From: Parus major
Lineage: Eukaryota; Chordata; Aves; Passeriformes; Paridae
Assembly: GCF_001522545.3 (NCBI RefSeq)
Contig: NC_031768.1
Coordinates: 80,199,769-80,263,768, forward strand
Length of the DNA: 64,000 nucleotides
Direction of reading: 5' to 3'
This document shows, piece by piece, positions 12,441-24,905 of the stretch. Both the position numbers and the translations under genes were made by a program. The notes under the pieces are model-generated. The model was not told where the DNA came from. It saw nothing but the letters and a program-made list of their open reading frames with translations, and ran no database searches. Every line of letters begins with the position of its first letter. The stretch's first letter is position 1.

Positions 12441-14489
12441 CTCAGAGAAAGCTGTGTGTTTCTCACTGTTCCAGTTCAGGAAACGGTTCTTTAATTCAAA
12501 ACAAAATGATGCATTGGATCAGTCTTCCAGATCCAGATCCCCAACCATAATGGGCAAGTGACACTACCATCCATGCATTTTCACTCTTAAAAAGGTACTA
12601 AATAAGGCATCCCATACTGACTGAACAAGCAGAATGTAAACAGAAGGAGGTGTTCTGATGGGTAAGAGAGAATTACGAGCAAAGAATGGGGGGAAAAAAC
12701 CCTAAGATTACAACTTGTGGCAAAGGGAAATGGGATATATACTCTGTAAGACAAGCTGTATCAATATTGGTCAGTAAAAGACCCTCAAGTCACTTTGAGA
12801 GTCATGTATCTTTTATCCTTAACTAAGAAATAATTCCTCTTAGTGTCTCCTCTATTTTCAATGTGTTCAAGAGTCCTTCTGAAACCTGCCTTGGAAGGCA
12901 GCCAACAAGTCTCTGCCACTGTGCAGAGGATCTGCAGCTGAATACCAATAGATTTCACTGTGTAATACATTGAGGTTTGATCTATGCACCCAGTGCAGAA
13001 GAGGAGACTGAACTCTGGGTAACTTGCTTTGATAAAGCGAACATCATGAAGTAGAAGACTGGGACTAGTTGATAAGAATTCTCTTTGCCATCCAAATGGC
13101 ACAACACAGATATCCTGACAGAGCTCTGGTAGCTCTTCGGTTCTCTTGATAGTTATAGTGTAGCTCAAAAGAGCAAAAATTTTTGTCTTTCACAATCAGA
13201 GGGCAGAATTACATAGCAGATTGTAGAAAAGACCCTATAAACATAGAAAATGGTGGCATGTAGATAAGGAACAGAGTAGAAAGTCCTTCAGCTACCTTTG
13301 CTTCTTCAGATTATCGTGGAAATTCTCTTGCATGAATAGCAAAATCACCTTCTCAAAATCACACCATCATCTAGGATATAAATGTGCCATGCTAAGACCA
13401 CTGGGCATCTTCTCCTTTTATAAGATCAAGACTTTCTGAAAGGCTTCTGCCAATTCATACAGAGCCAGGTATCACTTAGCCATTTTCAACCACAGAGCAA
13501 GGGGAAACACAGTGGAGCATTCTTTTTCCACTGCATGCTCAATCTAGGTAAGAGCTACATAATGTCTTGCAGCCAGGGGCTGTCTGTGAATAAAAATCCA
13601 AATCAAAAAGAGAACATACGGAAGCAGAAGGTCCCTCCTGGTCAACAGGCCCAGTCTAAGCTCATAGACCTTTTTGCACCTCTGTTTTGATATGTGAGAA
13701 TCGTATTTCCCCAGCTCAGAAGGGTACTGGAGTGAGGAGCACAGAGAAAGGTGCAGCTGGAGTAAGGTGCACATAAGCAAGCCCTGTTATCTTGATGAAG
13801 TCTTAAAAAGGAGTTTTACCACTCATTAATCATCATTAGTCTTTGCCAGGGACTTCATAGACTCAGATTTTGTTGAATGTTCTACTAATATTTCCTCTAA
13901 AATCACTAACATTAAACTTTCAGTTATAGAAACAGTTGAGCCACATTCCCTTATTTGCAATTATTTATAAGTCAACAATACCTCCTCATCCTGGAATGTG
14001 GTCAGTTAATAATTCTCATTCTTGATTAGTTTAAAATCTGGCATGCAACTCTAAATGAAAACCATAATCCATTTTTTCCATAATAAATGTAAGATGTAGT
14101 AAAGGAAAGAAGTTTGCAGAAATGCATACAGACACTTTCAAACTTCAACACCAAATATCTTGCAGTCTAGCAGGAGAAAAAGACGGAAAAAATATATGAT
14201 TTGCTAAATTGGAAACCTTTAAAAACAAAATGACAGCCACAAGTTCCCAGGAAAAGTAACAAGCATTCTATCCTATTGTAGATCACTTACAGAAATTCAT
14301 AAAGTGAGATTCATATTTCTCATATTTATGCAACTCCAAGTTTTCCTGCTCTTCATCATTCTAGTATACCAGAGCATTAGGGAATTTTGTAGAAAGTGAC
14401 TGGCTGACCTGTGCTTTTCTTTGGCTTTATCAGCAAACAGGATTTCTTCCTCTTTTTGAGGTTGCCTGAGGTAATTCCTAAGTCACACA
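12441..14489. other. unique non-coding DNA
   Basis: Holds the right arm of the inverted repeat (12523-12540) and a 127-codon minus-strand open frame at 12785-13168 that starts with MSYTITIKRTEELPELCQ. The frame has no motif, signal peptide or membrane segment that I recognise, and I see no neighbouring exon. I treat it as a chance frame. Confidence 0.55.
12523..12540. repeat. right arm of an 18-base exact inverted repeat
   Basis: Exact reverse complement of 11031-11048, about 85 bases beyond the right end of the CR1 at 11404-12440. Confidence 0.85.
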
Positions 14490-16407
14490 GGGATTTCCCA
14501 GCAGCTCATCTCAGTTTGCATGCTACAGATCTGCTTGGAAGAATCCAGTACAGTCCTGGAGAAAAATATGGTGGGGAGCAGATTCATGCTGAAGCCTTCT
14601 CCAAGCTCAGAAGTGGTCCAACCCAACATGTAAAATCTAGTCAGAAATGTAATAGGAGGCCTGCATGCATGAAAAAGAAGATTCTGACCAAATTTAAACA
14701 TAGAGAGGAAGCATATAAACAGCATCAGAACAACCAGGAGGAATATATAGATTCTGCCAAAACCCATGGGTAAGGACTGAGAAAAGCTAAAGCCTACCTG
14801 GACTTGAATCTGGCAAGGGACAAGAACAGTAAGAAAAGTTTCTATAGCTCTAACAACAGCAGAACAAAGATTATGGAAAAATTGTTCTTCAGTATTTACT
14901 GGTAGAAGTGGACTTAGGGAATCTCAGACCCTGAGACAAGATAAAAAGTCTAGATAGGGCAAGACCCTCAGTGGAGGGGAAACAAGTCAGGCAACACTTA
15001 AACAGGACGTATGTAAGTCCATGGGAACTAATGATAGTTGAAAAGCTCTTTGATGACATTGTGAGACTACTCATGCCATGGTAGTCTGGGAAATGGGAGG
15101 AATTTCCTGAAGACTGACAGAAAGCAAGTATAACTCCAATCTTCAAGAAAAGCAAGAACGAGGATCCAGAAAAGTACAGAGAGTCAGCCTCAACTTGTTC
15201 CTTGGGAAGGTGATGGAGGTGATGTTCCAAATTTTTAAAGCACTAGTAGGTGATTGTGAGCTGTCAGCACAAATTTTTGAAGGGAAAATCATGCCTGACC
15301 AAAAAGAGCCTTCCATAGGAAGATGAGTATCTTAGTGGATAAGGAGAGAGCAGCGTATATTCTTCATTTTGATTCTAGCAAAACAAAGTATCCTGTAACT
15401 TAGACACAAACAGATGAAGGATAGACTAGACAAATAGACAGCAAGGTGGGCAGTGAACTGTTATCAAGTGTCAGGCTGAAAAGGTTATGGGCATCAGGAC
15501 AACATCTGGTGGAGGTCACACATTATTGGTGCATCGTAGGGCTGGTACTGGAGCCAAAACTGCTCACTGTCTTCACAAATGACCCATAAAATGGGACAGA
15601 CTGCATCCTCAGCAGGTTTTTAGGGGATTCAAAAATGGAAGGAGCATTTGATGCCCTGGAAGATTGTGCTTCCATACAGAGAGACCTCAACAAGCTGGAG
15701 AAGTGAGCCAACACATAACAGAATGAAACACAGCTTTGCAGAGGCAAGACATTGAGTATGAACTGGAATTGGGCAGTTCTGGCAAAGAAGATCAATAGCA
15801 TTATGTGATGCTTTAGGTAGAGCATTGCCAGAAGGTGAAGGGAGGGGGTCTTTCCCTGCTACTCAGAACTGGTGGGACATCTGGAGTGCTGGATCCAGTG
15901 CTGGGGTCCTCAACACAAGAAAGACTTACTGGAGCAAGTCTAGTAAAAGTCATTTAGGAATTGGAGTACCTGAAGCTATGCAAGTAGAGGTCAAGAGAGC
16001 TGGGACTGTTCAGCCTGTAAAACAGAAGGTTCTGGGGTATCTTTTCAGTGTCTATAAATGCCTGATGGAGTGGAATAATGAAGATGCGATCAACCTCTTC
16101 TCAGTGATGACCAGTTACAGGATAAGAGGCAACGGGTACAAATTAAAAATAAAGAAAATTTAATCTAAGCATTTTTTTTTTTATTTATTTATATATATTA
16201 TTTTTTTTTTAACTTTGAGGAGAGTAAAGATCTAGTGCATGTTTCCCAGGCCGTCTATGTTTGAATACTTTGGAGATAATCAGATTCTTACTGTACATTA
16301 CTCTGTCCAACCTGTTCTGGTTGATCTCACTTTGAGCAGAAGGTAAGACTAAATTATCTGCAGAAGTCCCTTCCTACATTAACAATTCTGTAACTCTGTA
16401 ATTCTAT
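14490..16407 (+). mobile_element. longest CR1 LINE copy, about 1.9 kb, broken
   Basis: A 5'-truncated copy that keeps the segment after the endonuclease domain, the reverse-transcriptase domain and the 3' region. The first part is still open (14411-14773) and reads RRPACMKKKILTKFKHREEA, then after one stop LRKAKAYLDLNLARD, a segment characteristic of CR1 ORF2. Further on the frame is broken by stops, frameshifts and deletions. The catalytic box at 15617-15628 reads FLGD, and downstream RDLNKLEK is recognisable before a stop at about 15700. The C-terminal part RIRGNGYKLK is visible near 16115-16147. The copy ends in repeated ATTCTGTAACTCTGTAATTC at 16385-16404. No enzyme can be made. The left boundary is uncertain and could be earlier. 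Confidence 0.92.
16171..16212. repeat. T-rich expansion inside CR1
   Basis: Two runs of T flank an ATTTATTTATATATATTA core. It sits where CR1 normally has a short T run within its C-terminal coding part, so it probably grew from that run after insertion. Confidence 0.7.
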
Positions 16408-17836
16408 ATGAAGTCATATTCACACCACCAGTTTTTCAAGGCATTACATGACTGCCCCTAACAACTCAAGGCAAAGCAGTTTTCAAAAGTACCTGAACAA
16501 TACAAAACCTGCTGTGCCCTTGCAAAGCAGGTTCACATCTCCCCAGTAAGAGGGAACTGAACACATCCTGTGTGGTTTCCTAACAGATGGGCCAGAAGGT
16601 TAGTACCAATGCAGGAAATGGAACATAACAGAGTTTATTCCCAAGCCTACTTCTTCGTGTCCTTCTAAGTGGAAAGAGCTGCACTCTGGAGGGTGATGGA
16701 GAACAATGGAAAACAAGCTGTTGCTCTGCATTGCCCTCTGAAAAAAAAAGGGTATTTTTAAGAATAGCTCTGCTGTGTCCCCAGCAGTACATGAGATACT
16801 CTAATGAGGTTTTCCAAGAGCTATTGTTTCTGCCAAGCTTCATGTCCTACATTTGCATATCCTGGCATTTACAATGCCTTGAAAATTAAGAAATAAAAAG
16901 CACTGCCCTTTGCAAATCTTAAATCTGTCTATACACCAACAGCTTTCAGCCTGCAGACTCACAGCACCTTTGTGGAAAGAAACAGCCAAAGACAAGAAGC
17001 ACCCTGACCATTTAGAGAAGAGACAAATCTGATGGGCTGCAAGGAAGAAAGAATCAGCTAGATGGGCTTTTGGGTGCTGTTGAGCTGATGGATGACAAAC
17101 TGAGGCACTAAGGGAGGTGGAGTAAGGGAAAGAGGGAGGAAAGTCTGCAGCATAAGACTGTAACCATATTGGTGACTATGCAAAAAAAATGTTGGTAGAG
17201 ATTTCAATAACCTTCTTCTCTTCTCTGGCCATAGAAGGTAGAGGAAGGGCAAAAGGAAATAAATTCTTCAGTTATAAATAAAAACAGAAAGGTAGCATGA
17301 AGATTACATTACTCCAATGTAAAATTAAATTATCTACCCTGCTCTTACTGAATAGGGTGTTCTAATATAGAGCCCTGACTCAGATTTTAAAAACAGCATG
17401 TACCAAAAAAACAGAAAATAGCAGTCAATGATTTTACAAGGTCATTATGGAAAGACTTGGAAATACGATTAAGCTCCAAATGAAAACAAAGAAGTAATTT
17501 AGAAGATTGCTTTGTTTCTTGTTATTCTTTTAAATGCATGCCATTGAGAAACCTCATCATGCACTGGCAGTGTTATAAAGGTGATAAACAGGCTGGATGG
17601 ATTCAGGTTACCCTGAGGCATCTGCTGGATTTCACAGATGCCTATGAGAAATTCCTTCACTTTCCACAGACCTAGTAACTCTTCACCTAAGCTTCATAGG
17701 CACTTTTGAGCTTTCCAATAGAATTTGGATGAGCTGAAGAGAATTTAAAGGAGCTCAGTGAGAATGATCAGCTGGATTGGTCAGTTGTCCTCAAATATAT
17801 GTGAAAGAACTACAAATCAGATGAATTGTTGAATTA
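16408..17836. other. unique non-coding DNA
   Basis: No gene or repeat recognised. Frames of 64-87 codons on the minus strand (16580-16843, 17058-17252) show no family resemblance. Confidence 0.6.
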
Positions 17837-18118
17837 TAGAATGAATCACAGAATTGTTTGAGTCAGAAAGGACCTTTAAGATCGTCTAGTTACAGCCCTC
17901 TATGGCACGAGCAGGGACACATTCTATTGGACCAGGCGCTCAAAACCCCATCCTACACAGCCTTAACACTGCCAGAGATGGGGTAGACTCAATTTCTCTG
18001 AGCAACCTGTTCCACTATTCTCATGGTAAAGACCTTTTTTTTAATATCTATTCTAAATCAACACTCATCAGTTTAAGCCTTTCTTAGGTGATCTAAGTCT
18101 TCTTTATGTCCCCTATGG
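17837..18118 (-). mobile_element. short CR1 LINE 3' fragment, minus strand
   Basis: Begins with GAATCACAGAATTG on the plus strand, the reverse of a CR1 tail, followed by the usual AGGACCTTTAAGATCGTCTAG and CAAAACCCCATCCTACACAGCC words. It is diverged and covers only the 3' untranslated and last coding region. It also carries a run of eight T near 18034. Confidence 0.85.
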
Positions 18119-20109
18119 ATATAACAAATCAATTTATTTTTACCCTTCCCCTGCAGGCATTTTTGCATGCTACAAATTTAAAAGTAGGATTTAGTTCACA
18201 GTCCAGAGACAAAGCTTCAAAATGCAATTCTGTAAACCAGACCTTGATTTCCTTTTAAGATCTTATTCTACATGTTATCTGCATATGAACCCTGAAAATA
18301 GTCTGATGTTCACTGTTACTAAACCAAGCAGCTGAAACCAAGAAAGTCAGCTCAATGCCACCAAATAGAGTGAACTCAGATAATATACACAGGAAATATT
18401 TTTCAGTTTTAAAATATGATACAAGAGTTATTCAGATTGTTTTATCCAGTTCTCTGGCAGCATATTTTGACCTTTTCCACCTCATCTTAATGCACCAAGA
18501 TTTATATGACTACATGGAGATTTAAGCTGTTACCAAACCCACAAGACAAGTGTTCATTAAGTTGTGGAAGCTTTAAGGCATGGCTATCTTCCATGGACAA
18601 AAACGTAACAGGATGATGAATTATCCTGCTCAGGGGTTTGTGTTTCTTTTCCCAATGAATGCTCTTTAAATTGCTGGTAGGAAAGGTTTTCCTGAAACAG
18701 ATGGGTGGCATTAACACAAGAGAGTACAACTGTCACTGGTGGAAATTTTTGTCTTTATCTTTGTACTCTGTTCCTGTGTATATGTATAGGGGTTTTTTCC
18801 TCTTTGAGCAGTGTTAAATAATTGTTGTATTAAATAAGTATTTCAAAAGGTTGCAGAGAAATAATCTCAAGAACTGTTACAGTAGTTTTGGTTTTACCTT
18901 CACTGCATTAAAATTTTCCATTGCATAATTTTCCTTACCTAAGATTTTAATTAACTTTATGCCACAAAGTGGAAAGGTTCTGCATTTTCAGGAAAAAAAC
19001 AGGGGTTTTGTTCACTTTTTCTAGTTAGATAATTAGATGTTTTCTTTTTATTAATGCCCCTTCACCTTTTTGTGATGTCTTCATTGCCTATGTTGGACAC
19101 AGTTCATTCTCATTTCTCAGCCAGACCCTGGTCTGATGCCTCAGGTGCATCCCCTTGGGCAGCACTGGAACCCTCTAAGAGCCTCCCAACATCCCACACA
19201 GGTTCACACTAAGACAATGTGAAGCAACTTCTGTCTCATTAAAAAGGCTTCTTTTTTTTCTCTCATTTAAGAGAGAAAATCCAATCATTACAAATTTGCA
19301 TAGTGTGTCTACTGAAGAATATCTGAAAACTTAAAAAATTGTCTTCTCACCAGAGATGCTCTTTATGACCTGCCACCAGCTGTGTGTCATTAGCAAGCTG
19401 TTTTTAAGTCCCTCTACATCTCTCTTGCCTGGGTTATTTGAACTGTACTCTCCTTACAGGAAAGGCTGTCTCCTACAGTGCTATTGTTCACTGGCTAGCG
19501 AAACAGCCACCTCTGTGTGCCACGAGGCTGAACTCTGTATTCAGCTGCTCCTTGTCGAGGCACAGCCTACATGTTGAACTGTTACAGCACTGAAACAGGC
19601 TCTTTGATACCATAGACACTCATGACAAGAAACAGAGGCTGAACGGTTCCCCCACAGGGTTTGTGCTTTATGGCTCTGTGCATTGTTTTGGCTAAACTGT
19701 TGACTCAAAAATATCTCTGAGTCTTCAAGGTTCCCCTGACAAGCTTTTTAAAAAATAAACTAACCAGAATTTGTGATCTTTCCTCACAGTGCAAAGCTCT
19801 TCACTTTAAAATACAGCCTACAAACAATATTAGAAGCTACTTTTATCAGGTGAGATGTGCAATCAGCTGGAAGATGTCAATTTATTTGATTGGAGGAATT
19901 TGCATACCACTTAGTACATTCACGTGCAAGCCTGGGTGTAGGTTATCTTTATAATCATATTTTAAAAATGTTTGAATTTGACTCAGAATTTTGGACAGTT
20001 GTAGTTTTGGTAGAACCCTTGCCCAGGAAAGTAACCTGTAGTTTGCTGAGTGAGAGCCAGTCCATGCCATGGCTTGTGCCTGTACTAACCCCTATTCTCC
20101 ATCCCACCC

Positions 20110-20149
20110 TTAAATTGAATTCCATTTAAATTGAATTTAAATTTGAATT
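20110..20149. repeat. three tandem copies of an AT-rich 12-13 base word
   Basis: TTAAATTGAATT occurs at 20110-20121 and 20126-20137, and a variant with one extra T (TTAAATTTGAATT) at 20137-20149. The unit is nearly its own reverse complement, so the tract can also fold on itself. Confidence 0.8.
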
Positions 20150-22841
20150 CGGTTATTCCTTTAAATCAAAAAGGACACTCAGCTTCAATTGCAGAGTGGA
20201 GCAAGACCTGGTAAGGATATAACTTCAAGAAGAATTTGACCCCAACAAAGTCTCCCCATTCTTGAATGGGGGAGGAAAGGGACCCCATAGCTCAAACTCC
20301 TTATAGAATTTTACTCGTGAGGTAGAATAAGTGTGATAATAGACAATATTTCAAAAGGCAGGTGGGCTAACAGCATTCAAAGGCTCCTTTCACTAAAAGT
20401 AGAATTTATCTCAAGATCTCATTAGAAAGAAGGATAAATAGGCCTTCTTCCCTTCATGTCAATGTGAGAGTCACAACACTCTGCATTCCAGTTTGTGGGT
20501 AGAGTTTGCCCTTACACTTGGTCATAATTTTAAGTATTTGCTGTTCATTCTTAAATGAGAGAAAAAAAGAAGACAAGTAGTGCTACTTATTTGGACACAA
20601 AGTGGATTTTTATAGTTCCCAGGGAGCTTGAGTCTTATCCAGAGCAGAAGGCAATTGCTTATGGTTTTATAGCCCAAACAGACCTGTAAATAAGACCAAA
20701 ACAAGACACTTTTACTGTATGTCCTCTGTTGTTTCCTAACAGTAGCAGTTTCAAAAGGACCTATTTTGTTCAGCAGCTCCAAGAACACTGGAGACTCATT
20801 CACATTTCTTCTGATCTCCAGCCATAGTATAACATCTCCAATATTACAGAATGCCTTCTATTAAGGCCTTTCTCACCTTTTAGATCACTATTGCAAAAGA
20901 CTAATGTCAGGGTAAATTTTTCCAGATCAAAACCTGTTGATGTTTCCTTAGAGCCACAAAAAGAAGGCCTGGATATCACACACCATGATTACAGTGTCAG
21001 CCCAAAACTGCAAAGAATTGTGTAGCAAAGTAAAAGGGGTGCTCTTAACCCCTGAAATGCCATGCTGTGGGTGAGAAGCACTCTCCAAAAATGACTTGGA
21101 GGGCTCTCAGTTCCTCCCTGTTCCTGGGGGATAGAAAACATGGGCACTGCTTCATACACATGAAAGAAAAGCTAGTCTATTCCAGTAAGGACAAGAGAAA
21201 ATACAAAGCCTTAACACACAGACAGACAAGGAAACAAAGGTAAAATGAGAAACCTTAGGAGGTACTGCCCATTGTTGAGGTGTTCTTCAGACAGCTGAAT
21301 GAAGAAAGTTCTGCTCACCAGCAGCCCTTCTGTACGTAGCTCCCTGGAAGAGGCCAGGGAGTGTGGCCAGTGGCCACGGGCATGGTTACCCCCCCAAATC
21401 ACAGAGCGTTTCTCTGTTCTCTACACATTTGTTTTAAGGTCTTACTCTCTTTTAATCAGCTGTGTCCCTGGGATATTGGAAGCTACAGTAGGTACATTGA
21501 TAATGGAGACTTGCCTTCCTTTCCCTTCTCAGTTAAATCCAGCAGTAAACATCTCTTGTATATCCAGGCTTCTAATCCAATCCTTTACCTGGACTGCACA
21601 GCTGCGTAACAGTGACTTGGGAAGACAGTGTTGTAACTCTGAACATCTCCCCCTTCCTTTTATTCCTTCCCCAGCTCTATATGCTGAGCATGGAGCAATA
21701 TGCTTCAGAGTATCCCTGTGGTCAGTCAGGGTCAGGTCTACCAGCTGTGTCCCCTCCCAACTCCTTGTGCACCCCTGGCCTCCTCACTGGAGGGGTAGGT
21801 TGAGGAGTAGAAAAGCCTTTGTCTTCATATAAGAACTGACCAGCAGTAATGTAAATATCCCTGTGTTATCAACACTGTTCCCATCATGAATCCAAATCAC
21901 AGCTGCATAGCAGCTACTATGAAAAAAATAAAATAAAAAAATAGCACCATCCTAGCCAAACTAGCACACTAAATAACACCTTTTCCTTTAGTTTGCTACA
22001 TGTATATCTTCTCTAGTGCTTGGATAGGCACAGGAACAGGTTGAAATGCACACATACTTCCTAATAGCTAAGTAAACTTACAGACAAGCCAGAAGAATGT
22101 AAGACCTTAAGAACCATAAGACAGAAGCCAGACAATGTTTCTACATCTCTAAGACAAATAGAGTTTTAGAGATCATCTCCTAAAATCAACCTTATCCTTT
22201 AAATCTGCTTACAAAAGCAAAGAGAACAAGATTTCTCATGCCAAGACACACTAAAATTACACAGTGCCCAGCAACTTAAAAAAGAAAAACTGTCGTGTCT
22301 GAGTTCTAGTCTCTTCAGAAGACTAAGCCTTGAAAATTCTGTGAGAGAATGCTACTAAATATCTGTGGGGTTTTTAGCCTTATCCTGGTCACTGCAGGCT
22401 ATTTCAAAGTGGCACTTGTCAAAAAATTGCAATTAGGGAATGAAGAATTAGATCTTCCTTCAACTCATACCCATTGAGATGTCCTGGACAAGCAAGTGGA
22501 AAGAAATAAGCAGTTTCAGAAGGGTACAGCTTCAAATCCATTGAAGGTGTTACACCAGTCAACCGTACTTGGCACTGGTTCAGTCTTTCAAGTTTCTTCA
22601 CTGTCTTCCCTCAAAAGGAAAGCAAAATCCTTCCCATGACTCACTGGGCTACTACTGTGGGATGTGAGGGTTTCTTTGTATATATCAAGCCTGACCTGAG
22701 GGGTAGTGCAAGTAGAAAGGTCAGTTCGCTTTCTTTGGGATTTTGGGCACTTTCTTGTAGCTCACTTTTTCCAGTCACAGAACTTGATCTCAGGCTGACA
22801 AGAGAACAGGTTTCCTAGACACCTTTTATATGTCTTGGATG

Positions 22842-22861
22842 TATATATATATATATATATA
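22842..22861. repeat. (TA)n microsatellite
   Basis: About ten uninterrupted TA units. Confidence 0.95.
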
Positions 22862-23296
22862 AAACATAATCTATTTTTCTTCCTTACAGAAGCATGAAAT
22901 GCCTGTTTTCATTACTAAAGTGTTCTGGTAGACCAGAATACCTTAAAATGAACCTTGGTCTTCACACTAGAACATTTCAACCATGTCCCACTGGTCCCTG
23001 GTGCATTGCACTGATGTTGCAGGCAGAGCCATAGCTTTGACAGTGGCTAATGGAGTAGTCATATTTCTGCCAGTCCACTTAGCTAGTCCTTCTGCCACTT
23101 GCTCTCACCCTTGACTCTTCCAGGCACAGAGCAGTAAGATAAACATTTTTTCTCTCATGTCAAAACTCATTCCCCAAAGTAGAAAATACAAAGACACCGT
23201 CTCTCCTAGAGTGAGGGTCTGGAAAATTGTAGAATTTCAGTTTGTCACTGAGTATCTTTGTAGAAACTTTGATCAAGAATTGTTATCAGTCACCTT

Positions 23297-23470
23297 TTAG
23301 AATCACAGAATTGGAGAATATTTTGGCTTGGAAGGGACCTTAATGTCCATCTAGTTCCAAACCTCCTGCCATGGACAGGAGGACATACCACTCACTAGAT
23401 CAGGCTGCTCAGGGCCCCATCCAACCTGGCTTTGAACACTGCCAGGGATGGGGCACCCAAAACCTTTCTT
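23297..23470 (-). mobile_element. short CR1 LINE 3' fragment, minus strand
   Basis: Starts with AGAATCACAGAATTGG and continues with TTGGCTTGGAAGGGACCTTA and CAGGCTGCTCAGGGCCCCAT, all standard CR1 3' words in reverse. It stops at the tandem duplication that begins at 23472. Confidence 0.9.
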
Positions 23471-23471
23471 T

Positions 23472-23543
23472 TAGACATGGACACAAATCTTTCTGCCCTA
23501 AACTCCTACTAGACATGGACACAAATCTTTCTGCCCTAAACTC
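23472..23543. repeat. 34-base tandem duplication, period 38
   Basis: The 34 bases at 23472-23505 recur exactly at 23510-23543 with a four-base spacer. It abuts the end of the CR1 fragment at 23297-23470, so slippage or repair at the repeat edge is a likely origin. Confidence 0.92.
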
Positions 23544-24721
23544 TCACCACAATCAGATCAATAGCATTCAGATTTTACCTCTATACTTTAAAGGAAATGT
23601 TAATGTGCAGTAACATAGGGTGCCCTGCAACAAGACAGTGCCATCCATGGGATCCATTTTCCACAGCTCCAACCATGTGCTGAGAAAACTCATTCAGTTC
23701 ACTGCAAAACCTCCCTGTGAAATTAGGATTGAAAGGCCATGTCAAGACTTCCTACACATTCCCAGGCATCTGGGAAATCATAGATGCTAACAAACTCTGG
23801 GCCATTGTAGCGATTGTGTTGTCAACGCACTGTTTTACAGGCTGCGTTTACTGAGCTACACGACAATTTCCAGCATAACTGCACCAGCAAGGCTCCTGCT
23901 GTGTCTCTACTGTGGCTATCCACTCCCCTCAGCCATTAGCCTTGACTTGCAGTTTGTGCCCATGCCAACCAACACTCTTCCAGACATGTGCAGGACATAG
24001 CCTGGGAAATAGCACAGGACAGGGACTGTACCCTGTGCGGAGCAGAGGGGTTTTTACCATGCTGTGGATAAAAGAGGAAAGAGGACTTATACATGCCACC
24101 CCTCTTGTTTTCAGGGCCTGAGACAGGATCCAGGTCCATTTTATTTTAAGCACGAGGCCATGGGTACATGGACCAAGCACAAAGCATAAATTGTTCCCAG
24201 CTTACTCAGTAAGAAAACAATTATGTAGTCCAACCTCAGTACATTTATGTAGCCAAAGAAGGCCATGTCATAAGGTACCTAGAAAAGGAGATTATTTTTT
24301 TCTCAAGAGTAGAACAGCAGGAAAAACACACCTGACAACCATTTCGCCCAGTCACACATTTCTGATCATATCAGCTGAGGCTCTGCCCTGTTTAACAAAT
24401 TACATTTAAAAAAATGGGAACTTCAAGCATTTTTGTCACTTGTGACTGGCCATGTTTTATGGTTGCTTTACCTTCTTTACTCCAGAATTGTTGTCTACAG
24501 TGTTTGGTATGCTCCACTTTCTCTCTTTCAGTATGCAAAAACTGTCCAAGACTGGACCAACTCTGGTTATTGACACATCTACATTGACAAAGAGGCCTTT
24601 TTACCCAGACAGACTCTTTTGGAACCAAAACTGAAGTTTTATCAGTCACCATCCAGGCTCTTTTATTTCAAAATTTCATTAACCAAAACTTTCTTGAAAG
24701 TGTCCTTTCATGTCCCTACAC
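23544..24721. other. unique non-coding DNA
   Basis: No gene recognised. Overlapping frames on both strands (23912-24180, 24191-24409, 24392-24652) have no family resemblance. Confidence 0.6.
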
Positions 24722-24905
24722 AGAATCATAGAAAAGGCCAAACTGGAAAGGACCTTGAAAGATAATTTCATCCAATCCTTTGTGGGAAAGGAAGCCTAGT
24801 TGAGATTATCTACTGCCTTGTCCAATCATGTCTTGAAAACATCCAGTGAAATACATGGGGTAAGACCATTCTAAATGATCAAAATCTTTCCCCCATCCTT
24901 AAAAA
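24722..24905 (-). mobile_element. diverged CR1 LINE 3' fragment, minus strand
   Basis: Begins with AGAATCATAGAAAAGGCC and ACTGGAAAGGACCTTGAAAG, then CATCCAATCC, TGTCTTGAAAACATCCAGTG. These match the reversed 3' region of an older CR1 subfamily. The right boundary is not clear. Confidence 0.75.

Larger units (their letters stand above)
18119..23296. other. long unique non-coding stretch
   Basis: Five kilobases without a recognisable gene. It includes the longest open frame of the window (177 codons, 21299-21832), which shows no known domain, a triplicated AT-rich word at 20110-20149 and a (TA)n array at 22842-22861. No splice-flanked conserved-looking exon was found. Confidence 0.6.

Noticed and set aside
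12785..13168. 127-codon minus-strand open frame
   Set aside because: No recognisable motif, no splice-linked neighbour and a length that chance allows in 64 kb on six frames. It would need conservation evidence to be revived.
24452..24634. Possible exon after the pyrimidine-rich CTCTCTTTCAG near 24521
   Set aside because: The following frame resembles no known protein and no donor was convincing.
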